Below are positions 1 through 8,799 of a stretch of DNA of 64,000 bases, in pieces (the stretch's first letter is position 1; each line of letters starts with the position of its first letter). The stretch is taken from contig CAKMXJ010000022.1 of assembly GCA_928724745.1 (NCBI GenBank), positions 372,001 through 436,000 on the forward strand, given 5' to 3'. This DNA comes from Anthracocystis setariae (Eukaryota; Basidiomycota; Ustilaginomycetes; Ustilaginales; Ustilaginaceae). Both the position numbers and the translations under genes were made by a program. The notes beneath the pieces are model-generated. The model worked only from the letters and a program-made list of their open reading frames with translations, was not told the DNA's origin and did not search any database.

Positions 1-434
1 TGCACTTCGCCCTTGCCCTCGCTAAGCACCTTGCCCATCTCGTACGAAATGAGCGCACCCAGCGCATCCTTGTGCTCGAGGTATGCGGTGCAGATGTCCT
101 TCATCACGGCACCGCGCGTGGCTGCGGGGATCTTGGCAAACTTGCGCTGCGCAGCGTGTGCCGCCGCGATCACAGTGTCGACCTGCGAGGCGGTGGCGCA
201 TGAGACCGTGGCGAGGGTGGAACCGTTGGCAGGGTTGGTGGAGGTGAGGTGTTGGCGAGAGTCGCCGTGCGTCCAGGAGGTGCCGTCGTAGACGCCCTCG
301 ATGTGCGAGCCGGGGGAGGGCAGACCGAGCGAGGCGAAGACGGATTCGATCGAGGTGGGCGAGGAGGTGGTGGTCTTGGTGGGGGTAGCTGTGCCAGTGG
401 TGGTGGCAGACTTGGGGGTTGCGATTGGCGCCAT
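1..434 (-). CDS. ALDH7-type aldehyde dehydrogenase, 5' part (alpha-aminoadipic semialdehyde dehydrogenase)
   Basis: The N-terminal 144 codons of a gene that runs off the left edge. The reading frame from the ATG at 434 has a Thr/Ser/Pro-rich leader of about 28 residues. The conserved start of the antiquitin (ALDH7) family follows: GVYDG-W, TNPANGS, a segment ending in KIPAATRG, and EMGKVLSEGKGEVQ. The combination of EMGK and GEVQ is typical of ALDH7. ALDH7 oxidises alpha-aminoadipic semialdehyde to 2-aminoadipate with NAD+ in lysine and pipecolate catabolism. The catalytic Cys and Glu lie outside the window, so activity cannot be judged. It is divergently arranged with the 2-oxoadipate dioxygenase gene at 1614, which supports a lysine-degradation role. 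Confidence 0.88.
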   Translation of the reverse strand, partial: MAPIATPKSATTTGTATPTKTTTSSPTSIESVFASLGLPSPGSHIEGVYDGTSWTHGDSRQHLTSTNPANGSTLATVSCATASQVDTVIAAAHAAQRKFAKIPAATRGAVMKDICTAYLEHKDALGALISYEMGKVLSEGKGEV

Positions 435-1613
435 GTTGGGTTATCTTACTTGGTGTTATGGGGAGGATGGGGAGTGGATGATTGCGATGTTCAGATGAGA
501 GGTACTTATACCATCTCGAAGCTGAAATGGCCGGGCTCAACCCAGCGGGTAGTTGTCGTCCACCACCACCACCATTGACCGCAACACGCCAATCCGGACT
601 CACCACACTAGCCAGAATTAGAGGGTTGCCAACAAAAGGTAGATGTGGAGTGGTTGGCACAAAGTGACACCGATGCTGTCGTTCGCATGTAGCGGTCGCT
701 GGGCTAGTAGCCGGTCTACTAACCCCTCTCCTCTCCTCTCCTCTCCTCTCTCCCCACTCACTCTGTCGACCCCTTGCACGTCTGTTAGCGCCGAATCGGA
801 CACTGCAAATCCGCTCGGTGGACCCTACGTGCATATCGGAGCAGCGCGTCCCAGGCAGAGGGATCCGGCAAATCACCGAAGTTTACGCGGCGAAATGCCG
901 AATCGCACCTCGCTATCTCGCCGAATCTAGCCACGCACTCGGCGCTTAGCCGTCATTCATCATCAACACTTAGCGTTGCGGTCGATTGGTTGGTTGGTGG
1001 CTTGCTTGCTTGCTTGCTGCTGCACTCTCTCGGCATGGGGTGAGTAAGATCGCGCAAAGCCCACTTCCGGGTATGGGTTACGATGGGTTGCATATCTTGT
1101 GTATGTATGTTTTTTTTTTTCGGGTGGTTAAGGGAGCTTGTCAGTTACTGCGAGGAAAAGGGGTTTTCGATAAGCTGCGACCTGCTCTCCCCCTCCCCCA
1201 TGGCCCCCCTGAGGTTGGCATATCTATCATAGAGGTGGTTGGTTCCGATCAAATAGCCGACCCCAAATGGAGGGAGTATATCATCCCCCCCCACCCCCGG
1301 CCCGAAATCGCTTCGTTTCCTGGGACCATTGACCATTTCTGAGATGATCGTGCACGTCTAAGCAAAATCGCCTGTTATGCACACGTACCAAATCGTCCGC
1401 GCCCACACCAACATCAACGACGAACGTCCCATCATCCACCACCACCACCACCACCACCACCATCATCACCCAGCCTCCCCTGGCAAGTCGACTAGCAGCA
1501 CCGATCACGAGCGGTGTAACGTGCATCATTCGATCGCGCAGCTGTATCTGCGGACGCTGCGCAGTTTCGACGCCCTCCCGCGACGATCGACAAGAAACAA
1601 GACTACGACGACG
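435..1613. promoter_or_regulatory. Shared divergent intergenic region, ALDH7 / HglS
   Basis: About 1.2 kb between two divergent genes. It holds a CTCTC pentamer run (725-750), a CTTG run (about 1003-1017), a T run (1109-1119) and a CAC repeat (1437-1465). The frame of the downstream gene stays open back to an ATG at 1377. That extension would encode a run of about 12 His and low-complexity sequence, so I read it as 5' UTR. No other gene is visible. Confidence 0.5.
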
Positions 1614-3353
1614 ATGGCACCGGCTACAGCCACCGTGGCGAAGGTCGGGGTGGTCATGACTGGATTCAGCAAGTCGCCTCCCGTTGGCGGGTTGAATTTG
1701 GACGGCTCATTCGTGCACTCCCAGACGCAAGCGTTGCCCGCCCTCTCCGCCACCGACGAATCGGAAGTCTCTTCCACATCCTCCTCCTCCTCCTCCTCCG
1801 ACGAGAGGGTCAAGGTGAGGAGGGTGACGAGCACACAGCTGCGATCGATGCTGGCGAGCTCCATGTCGACGATGTACCGTGCCGAGGTGCCATTGTATGG
1901 CGATCTGGTTTCGATCATCGGTTCGGTCAATGCGGAATGGATGCGTGCACATCCGCACGCCATGAGCGACGAAGAGATTGGCCGCCTGAACGTCGAGCGT
2001 CACGGTGCGATCCGCGTCGGCACGCACGAGGAACTCAGCCTGCTCGCGAGGATCTTTAACGTGTTTGGCATGCACAGCGTCGGCTACTACGACTTGTGGA
2101 ACGACGCCGGGCTACCGATCCACGCGACGGCGTTCCGACCGGTGGGCAGCGCGAGTTTGCTCCAAAACCCCTTCCGCATCTTTTGCAGTCTGCTACGAAT
2201 GGATCTGATCACGGATGCGTCGACGCGAAGGTTGGCGGAGGAGGTGCTGGCGAGGAGGAAGATTGTTTCGGATCGGTGCGTCGAGTTGCTGGTTAAGGCG
2301 GAGAGCGCCTTTGCACTGGCGCCCGTGCCGGCGCCCTCGATGGGGCGCGATCGCGAGAGGAGGATCAAAGGGTTGACGCGCGACGAGGCGTTGGAGTTTG
2401 TGCAAAGCGTGGTGGAGATCTTTGCGTGGCATTGCGAGACCGAGGTGGCGATGGAGGAGTACAGGTTGTTGAGCCGGACGCATGCGTTGGTGGCGGATAT
2501 CGTGTCGTTCCGTGGACCGCATATCAACCATCTTACGCCGCGGACGATGGATATCGACGAGGTGCAGAGCAGGATGGTAAGCCAAGGGATTGATGCTAAG
2601 GATGTGGTCGAGGGACCGCCGGCGAGGCAGAATCCGATCTATTTGAGGCAGACGAGTTTCCATGCGTTGTCGGAGAGGGTTTGGTTTAAGCGGGTGGAGG
2701 GAAAGCATAGGGCGAGGTTTGGCGAGATCGAGGCAAGGGGTCAGGCGCTAACGCGAAGGGGAGCGAGGTTGTATGACGAGTTGATGCGGAAGGTGGCAGA
2801 GGTGAAGAGGGAGAGGGTGGAGGGAGGGGGAGAGGTGGGCAAGGAGGAGTGTGCAGAGATTCTTGAGCATGTTTTTAGGCAGGGGTTTACGGATGATAGG
2901 GGAGAGCTCATGAGGGAGGCGCTTGGGTTTTGGACTTTCAGCGTGAGCGATGCCGAGTTGGCGAGGAGCATGTTGGAGGTGCGGGAGAGGGGAAGCGGAT
3001 TGTTGGCAGAGATGGTGGAGAGAGGTGCGTTGGATGCCGAGGCTATCACTTACGAGGACTTTTTGCCCGCCTCGGCAGCCGGGATCTTCCAGAGCAATCT
3101 GCCGCAACAGCAGGTTGCTCGCAGCACGACGACGACGACGACAACGACAAAAAGTCGGAGAGAAAAAGACAAGGTGGACCAAGTCGATGCAGAGCAAGCC
3201 AAGAAACGGTTTGAACAGGCTGTTGGAGGTACCATCTTGGATTACTTTGAGCTGTACAGGGTGCAGCAGAGGGAGAGCTTGCAGGCAGTCGCCAAGCAGG
3301 TAGGTGTCAATATGGATGAGCTGATTGACATGTTGGAGGTCAAGGGGATGTGA
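1614..3353 (+). CDS. hglS: 2-oxoadipate dioxygenase/decarboxylase (DUF1338, HglS family)
   Basis: 579 residues from the ATG at 1614. An in-frame ATG at 1377 would add 79 low-complexity residues. The core carries the DUF1338 signature: an HGAIR segment (H130, R134), then THEELSLLARIFNVFGM and YYDLW, a second His region (H303/H306 in PHINHLTP), and RFGEIEARG (E371/E373). In bacterial HglS, two His and one Glu bind Fe(II) and an Arg four residues after the first His holds the substrate; the same spacing is seen here. The enzyme converts 2-oxoadipate and O2 to D-2-hydroxyglutarate and CO2, late in lysine catabolism. A Ser/Asp-rich stretch (about 47-64) precedes the domain and a Thr-rich insert lies near residue 505. 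Which Glu is the ligand is inferred by position. Confidence 0.85.
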   Translation: MAPATATVAKVGVVMTGFSKSPPVGGLNLDGSFVHSQTQALPALSATDESEVSSTSSSSSSSDERVKVRRVTSTQLRSMLASSMSTMYRAEVPLYGDLVSIIGSVNAEWMRAHPHAMSDEEIGRLNVERHGAIRVGTHEELSLLARIFNVFGMHSVGYYDLWNDAGLPIHATAFRPVGSASLLQNPFRIFCSLLRMDLITDASTRRLAEEVLARRKIVSDRCVELLVKAESAFALAPVPAPSMGRDRERRIKGLTRDEALEFVQSVVEIFAWHCETEVAMEEYRLLSRTHALVADIVSFRGPHINHLTPRTMDIDEVQSRMVSQGIDAKDVVEGPPARQNPIYLRQTSFHALSERVWFKRVEGKHRARFGEIEARGQALTRRGARLYDELMRKVAEVKRERVEGGGEVGKEECAEILEHVFRQGFTDDRGELMREALGFWTFSVSDAELARSMLEVRERGSGLLAEMVERGALDAEAITYEDFLPASAAGIFQSNLPQQQVARSTTTTTTTTKSRREKDKVDQVDAEQAKKRFEQAVGGTILDYFELYRVQQRESLQAVAKQVGVNMDELIDMLEVKGM

Positions 3354-4565
3354 TTCAATGAATCAATCGATCGATCGATCGATTCGAGGTACTTGTTTTC
3401 TTGGTTACTGTGTCGATGAAAGGATCAATCAATTGGTTAACGAGACTCGAACTTGTTTGTGTGAAGATGTCGGGGCGGAGGTTGGATACGCTAGGTGCGC
3501 TTCAAGAGGGGAAGATAAGGGAGATTTCAAGCGTGGAGAGGGATTCAGGGACACGAGTCAGGACATTCATGAGATAGGGTTGCGGCCGAGTTGCCTATCA
3601 GAAAGTTTGACGTTTGACGTCTGAGTCTTACAGGGGGGGTTTTGCGGTTGTCTCGATCGTTGGGCCGGTGCGGATGCTTTTGCGGGGTATCGTGGCCAAA
3701 AGAGTGATTGTGTGGGTGTGCGGGTGTGTGCCTTGAACGTCATCTTCTGCATCCATCATGCTGTGTGAAAGCGGGGGCAGCGGCGACCTTGATCGAGCGT
3801 ACGGGGATGGCAAGAAACAGTAGAGTAGTGTATAAGAGTCGCAGCAACTTGTCAGAGCTGACCGCGCTCGCAATCTCGGCCGCGTTTGCGGATAGCCAAG
3901 CCAAAATTTCAAAGCTGCAGATTTCATTCATCCGCCTGCTGTGCCTTTTTCCCTTTTTTTTCCCCCACTTTTTTTACTCGGCGATATCGCACAGAAATGC
4001 GGGTGAATTTCCGTTTGGCGACCAATCAAATCACACGCCCTCACACAGCAAACCCTCAGAGATAAGAAAAATAATCAATCCTCAACGACAGCTGCGTTAT
4101 CATGGTCGCTCGAGTTACCGCATTACCCATGGTCGTGCATCAGTCAGTATCGTACTCTGTCCTTTGCAGTGAGATGAGATACTGCTGTATTCAAAGTGCG
4201 GCCGAGGTGGGATCCGCTCTTACAGTACCTAGTACCACGAGGTTTATCGCTTAGCCGCTGCAAAGGTGCATGCGTATGCATCCATGTACTGTAGTATCTG
4301 ACTCGCCCCTTACACACCCTCACTCGACATGGTCCCATAGGATTCGACTTGGTACTTATACGGTCCAACTTTAATCCTTCAACATCTCGTCATCGCCCAA
4401 GCTTCCCCTCTTCCTTCCTCCTCATCTATACGACAGCTCGTTGCCTCTTGCTCTCCAAAAAAAAAGAGCTTTTCCATTCCATGGGTTGCGACATACAGCA
4501 CCTTCTGCTTCATCTTGCTCCTGCTTTCCTCGTCCTAACACCCTCAACCGAGCAACTCACCGACC
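3354..4565. other. Intergenic region with GATA-type sites before the permease
   Basis: About 1.2 kb with only short, low-quality ORFs. A GATC repeat (about 3365-3382) lies just after the dioxygenase stop. GATA-factor core sites are GATAAG at 4061-4066, and TTATC (inverted) at 4097-4101 and 4244-4248. In fungi such sites upstream of nitrogen-source transporters commonly mediate nitrogen catabolite control; that role here is inferred. Confidence 0.4.
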
Positions 4566-6317
4566 ATGTTGCTTAAAAGGGCCATCAATGCTGCCGCCAT
4601 CAAAGGCTCTGAACGCCGTCCAGGCGAGTCGTGGGGTAACGCCATGCTTCGTAACGCCGATCTCCTTCCCGTACCCCCTTCCGAACGTACTTGGGGCTGG
4701 GTCAACTTTGCTGCATTCTGGATTTCGGACGGTCTCAACCTCAACACGTTTATGATAGCTTCAACTTCTGTATCTGCCGGACTGACCTGGTCTCAGGCGT
4801 GGGCCGCCATCATTGTCGGCTACTTTGCGGTTACCTTCCTAGTCGTTGTCGCAGCCAGGATCGGTGCGGTGTATCACGTGTCTTTCCCCGTCCTTGCTCG
4901 AAGCACCTTCGGTGTCTGGGGCGCTATCTGGCCAATTGTCAACCGACTACTGATGTCGTACATCTGGTACGGTGTACAGGCCTACATTGGTGGACAGTGT
5001 GTTTCGCTGGTGCTGCAGAGCATGTTCCCAAGCTACGGAAGGATGAGGAACACTCTTCCGGAAAGTGCCGGTATTACGACCAAGGATTTTGTCAGCTTCT
5101 TGCTGTTCTCGCTGATTTCGTTGCCACTCGTGATCCTTCACCCGAGCAAGCTCAGGTTGTTTTTCAACTTCAAGTCGGTCGTCGTGCCCATCGCCGCCAT
5201 CGCGTTCTTTGCCTGGAGCATCTCGGACGCCAAGGGTCTCGGTCCCATCGTACACCAACCTGCTACACTGAAGGGCAGCAAGCTCGGATGGCAGTTTGTG
5301 GCAAGTCTGATGTCGTGCATCTCCAACATGGCGACATTGGCGCTCAACATTCCCGACATTTCCAGGATGGCCAAGAACAAGCGTTCGGTAACATGGTCGC
5401 AGATCATCGCGATTCCGTTGACCTTTTCGCTGACGAGTTTCCTGGGGATCATCATTGCGAGTTCGTCGCATGTGATTTATGGAAGGACCATTTGGAATCC
5501 AGTCGATCTGCTGGGTGAGAGGCTTGCGGTCAACCCATACGACAGCAAGGCGCGTGCCGGTGTGTTTTTCATCGCCTTGGCATTCATCGTGGGTCAAATT
5601 GGAGTCAACATTGCCGCCAACTCGCTGTCGGCTGGTCACGATCTTGCCGCGGCGTGCCCGAGGTTCATCAACATTCGTCGTGGATCGTTGGTGGCCGCAG
5701 CTGTTGGATTTTCCATGTGTCCATGGAACCTGCTCAAGGACAGCAACAACTTTGCCACCTATCTTTCGGCTTACTCGCTGTTCCTGTCTTCGATCTCGGG
5801 CACCATGATGGCCGACTACTACATTGTCAAGCGCGGCCGATTGGATGTGGCTTCGCTGTACTCGGCGTCTTCGGGCAAGCACGACAATGCTGCGCACAAG
5901 TACTTTTACTGGAACGGCATCAACCTGCGTGCGTTTGCGGCGTACATTGCTGGTATCGCCATGACGGTGGCTGGCTTCGCTGGCGTGCTGGGTGCCAATG
6001 TGAGTGTGGCTGCGCAGAGGATGTACATTCTGGCGTACCCGATCGGGTTTCTGGTGAGTGGTATGGTGTATGTGGCGCTCTGCGAGGTGGTTCCTGTCGA
6101 GGGAGGTGTGAGTGTTGGCGAGCACAGGAACTTTTTGGAGCCCGAGAGTTGGGAGGCGGACAACTGGGACGAGATCAAGGGCGAAGGTGTCAGGAGTGCC
6201 GAAGAGTCAAGTGCAGTGGCAAGCGTCAGCGATGTCGAGAAGGATTTCAAGGGCCTCGCTGGAGCCGGTAGCCAGCATCAGGAGGTGTGCGAGAGTGACT
6301 ATTACTTGCAGAAGTAG
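4566..6317 (+). CDS. NCS1-family nucleobase/allantoin-type permease (Fur-like)
   Basis: 583 residues, single exon. It is a plasma-membrane nucleobase-cation symporter of the fungal Fur type (uracil, allantoin, uridine and related substrates). The sequence has the NCS1 start (NADLLPVPPSERTWGWVNF), a first helix with WISDGLNLNTF, then VLARSTFGVWGA, YIWYGVQAYIGGQ, LNIPDISRMAKN and NPVDLLGERL. About 12 hydrophobic segments and a charged C-terminal tail (from about residue 515) complete the usual architecture and length. The exact substrate cannot be told by eye within this family. GATA-type sites lie 320-500 bp upstream. The gene is followed 600 bp later by ERG11 on the same strand, with no functional link apparent. 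Confidence 0.88.
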   Translation: MLLKRAINAAAIKGSERRPGESWGNAMLRNADLLPVPPSERTWGWVNFAAFWISDGLNLNTFMIASTSVSAGLTWSQAWAAIIVGYFAVTFLVVVAARIGAVYHVSFPVLARSTFGVWGAIWPIVNRLLMSYIWYGVQAYIGGQCVSLVLQSMFPSYGRMRNTLPESAGITTKDFVSFLLFSLISLPLVILHPSKLRLFFNFKSVVVPIAAIAFFAWSISDAKGLGPIVHQPATLKGSKLGWQFVASLMSCISNMATLALNIPDISRMAKNKRSVTWSQIIAIPLTFSLTSFLGIIIASSSHVIYGRTIWNPVDLLGERLAVNPYDSKARAGVFFIALAFIVGQIGVNIAANSLSAGHDLAAACPRFINIRRGSLVAAAVGFSMCPWNLLKDSNNFATYLSAYSLFLSSISGTMMADYYIVKRGRLDVASLYSASSGKHDNAAHKYFYWNGINLRAFAAYIAGIAMTVAGFAGVLGANVSVAAQRMYILAYPIGFLVSGMVYVALCEVVPVEGGVSVGEHRNFLEPESWEADNWDEIKGEGVRSAEESSAVASVSDVEKDFKGLAGAGSQHQEVCESDYYLQK

Positions 6318-6777
6318 AGTCGTTGAGCTCGTTGGTTTCTTCTTCTTTTTCTTTGCCAATTTAGATGGCAGCATCTGGTTAGAGCTGTGGATTTGTATTT
6401 GTACATGTATCGTCACGACGACAGAAGTGGATTGCACGAACCGGTCTATGACCTTTTACTTTCTTCATGTGTGCAGCTGTATGGATGAGGTTGAAAACGT
6501 GTATTTCCGGAGGGTTTAGGCATGTCGACAAGAATATGGTTAAAGGAGGAGGAGGACAGACTTGGCCGATCCCATATCGGCGATGGCCCAATGGACTCAG
6601 CCGATGTTGGATCGGTCGTCGATAAGAAACAGAACCAATAATTTATTAAATTTAATATCCAACATCAGCCGATTACTTTTGAGTTGAATTCTTCTGAGAA
6701 GAAATACACCGACACTCAGACTCAATTCGCACTCTTCTGATTTTGATTTGTAAAAAGTGACACCACTTTGGCACACA

Positions 6778-6808
<31 letters not shown>

Positions 6809-6921
6809 GCGCGCGTTGGGTTTGGCTGTCTCTGTCTGTTGCTCGTCGATCCCGAATCTTGGCTTGCTTTCCTACCAACACCATCGTCGCTTCAAGATCG
6901 CATGCGCACACACATCTCAAG
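6318..6921. other. ERG11 upstream region with CA microsatellite
   Basis: About 600 bp. A (CA)n tract of about 35 bases (6773-6807) ending in GCGCGCG lies about 115 bp before the ERG11 ATG, probably in the promoter or 5' UTR. An AT-rich patch (6640-6660) precedes it. No gene seen. Confidence 0.45.
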
Positions 6922-8586
6922 ATGACGCGAAACACCTCCATCATTGAGCAGCTGTTTGCGCTCACCCCGCTGGCCGACTCGTCTGCCGCGGTCAAGGCGA
7001 TCTCTCTCGTCGTCGCCATCCCGGTCATCGCCATCGTTCTCAACGTCGCCAGCCAGCTGCTGCTTCCCAAACCCAAGAATCTGCCACCCGTCGTATTCCA
7101 CTTTGTCCCCATCATCGGAAGCGCCATCTACTACGGTATCGACCCGTACAAGTTCTTCTTTGAATGCCGCGCCAAGTACGGCGACGTCTTTACGTTTGTC
7201 CTCCTCGGTCGCAGGATCACCGTCGCCCTCGGTCCCAAGGGAAGCAACCTGGTCTTCAACGCAAAACACCAGCAGGTCACTGCCGAAGACGCATACACTC
7301 ATTTGACCACGCCCGTATTCGGAAAGGAGGTGGTTTACGATGTGCCCAACGCCGTGTTTATGGAGCAGAAGAAGTTCGTCAAGGTCGGTCTCAGTGTTGA
7401 CAATTTCCGCGTCTACGTGCCTCAGATTGTGGATGAGCTCAAGGAGTACATCCGCACCGACCCGCGATTTGCCGCCGCTCAGAAGGGCGAAACGCCGTTT
7501 ACCGTCGACATCTTTGCCGCCATGGCCGAGGTCGTCATCCTTACCGCCAGTCGAACGCTTCAGGGCAAGGAAGTTCGCGAGGGTTTGGACAAGAGTTTCG
7601 CCCAGCTCTATCACGATCTCGACTCGGGCTTTACGCCGATCAACTTTGTGATCCCGAATCTGCCGTTGCCAGCCAACTTTAAACGCGACAGGGCGCAGAA
7701 GAAGATGTCGCAGTTCTACCAGGACATCGTGCAGCGTCGTAGGAAGGAGGGTAGTCAGGGCGATGGTAGTGGCGAGAACGACATGATCGCTGCGCTGATG
7801 GAGCAGAAGTACAAGAACGGGAGGGAATTGAGTGCCGTTGAGATTGCGCATATGATGATCGCTTTGTTGATGGCGGGGCAGCATACTTCGTCGGCTACGG
7901 GGTCGTGGGCGTTGTTGAGGTTGGCGAGCAAGCCGGAACTCATCGAGGAACTGTATGCCGAGCAGGTGAAAGTGTATGGCGACGACAAGGGCAAGTTGCG
8001 CGAACTCGACTATGAGACGCAAAAGACTAGCGTGCCTCTGCTGGATGCGGTGGTTAAGGAGACGTTGCGATTGCATCCCCCCTTGCACTCGATTATGCGA
8101 TATGTTAAATCGGATCTGGCGGTACCGCCCACGCTCGCATCGCCGTCGCACACGGGCAAGAGCGACGAATCGTACGTTATCCCGCGAGGACACTACATCA
8201 TGGCCGCACCCGGAGTGTCGCAAGTTGACCCATCCATCTGGCCCAACGCCGACACGTTCGATCCACATCGTTGGTTGGACCAAACCACCGCCGCAGCCAT
8301 GCAGGACTCGGGCGAAGAACAAGCCGATTTTGGTTTCGGTATGATCTCTACCGGCGCCAACTCACCCTACCTTCCCTTTGGCGCCGGAAGACACCGTTGC
8401 ATCGGCGAACAGTTCGCTTACCTCCAAATCGGCACCATCATCGCCACCTTGGTCAGGCATTTCCATTGGAATCTCCACTCCAAATTCCCAAACCCAGACT
8501 ACCAATCCATGGTCGTCCTCCCAACCCCAGCACACTCCAAAATCAACATCTCCCCCCGCGAAATAATAACAACAACAACCTCCTAG
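6922..8586 (+). CDS. ERG11: Lanosterol 14-alpha-demethylase, cytochrome P450 CYP51
   Basis: 554 residues from the first ATG in the frame. It removes the 14-alpha methyl of lanosterol or eburicol in ergosterol synthesis, anchored in the ER by the N-terminal hydrophobic segment (about residues 24-47). CYP51 marks: the B-C region AEDAYTHLTTPVFGKEVVYD (121-140), EQKKF (148-152), the I-helix AGQHTSS (318-324), the ExxR in KETLRLH, and the heme loop PFGAGRHRCIGE with ligand Cys493. The residues matching Candida Y118, F126, Y132 and K143, where azole-tolerance changes are known, are Tyr125, Phe133, Tyr139 and Lys150, all in the wild-type form. Length is normal for fungi and there are no introns. Confidence 0.96.
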   Translation: MTRNTSIIEQLFALTPLADSSAAVKAISLVVAIPVIAIVLNVASQLLLPKPKNLPPVVFHFVPIIGSAIYYGIDPYKFFFECRAKYGDVFTFVLLGRRITVALGPKGSNLVFNAKHQQVTAEDAYTHLTTPVFGKEVVYDVPNAVFMEQKKFVKVGLSVDNFRVYVPQIVDELKEYIRTDPRFAAAQKGETPFTVDIFAAMAEVVILTASRTLQGKEVREGLDKSFAQLYHDLDSGFTPINFVIPNLPLPANFKRDRAQKKMSQFYQDIVQRRRKEGSQGDGSGENDMIAALMEQKYKNGRELSAVEIAHMMIALLMAGQHTSSATGSWALLRLASKPELIEELYAEQVKVYGDDKGKLRELDYETQKTSVPLLDAVVKETLRLHPPLHSIMRYVKSDLAVPPTLASPSHTGKSDESYVIPRGHYIMAAPGVSQVDPSIWPNADTFDPHRWLDQTTAAAMQDSGEEQADFGFGMISTGANSPYLPFGAGRHRCIGEQFAYLQIGTIIATLVRHFHWNLHSKFPNPDYQSMVVLPTPAHSKINISPREIITTTTS

Positions 8587-8799
8587 CCCTCCTCAACTAA
8601 AATTCCCCACACTTACAACTCACAACAGGAAAGCATCCATTCATTTCTCCCACCTACCCCGCACCCCTCTCGTTCGTTGGTAAATAAATAAATAAATAAA
8701 GCCAAGCATTCATCCCCCCCCTAAACGACAACGACGACGACGATAATAACATTGTGGTGTGACTTGATCAAAAGAAAAGGAAAGTTTCAAGGTCTAACT

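Noticed and set aside
1377..1613. N-terminal extension of the dioxygenase with a run of about 12 His
   Set aside because: CAC repeat and low-complexity sequence before the ATG at 1614; more likely 5' UTR, although a targeting peptide cannot be excluded.
4947..6125. Minus-strand open frame (392 codons) opposite the permease
   Set aside because: Antisense shadow; His/Arg-rich with no domain.
6892..8322. Minus-strand open frame (476 codons) opposite ERG11
   Set aside because: Antisense shadow of a strongly conserved P450; its composition is not gene-like.
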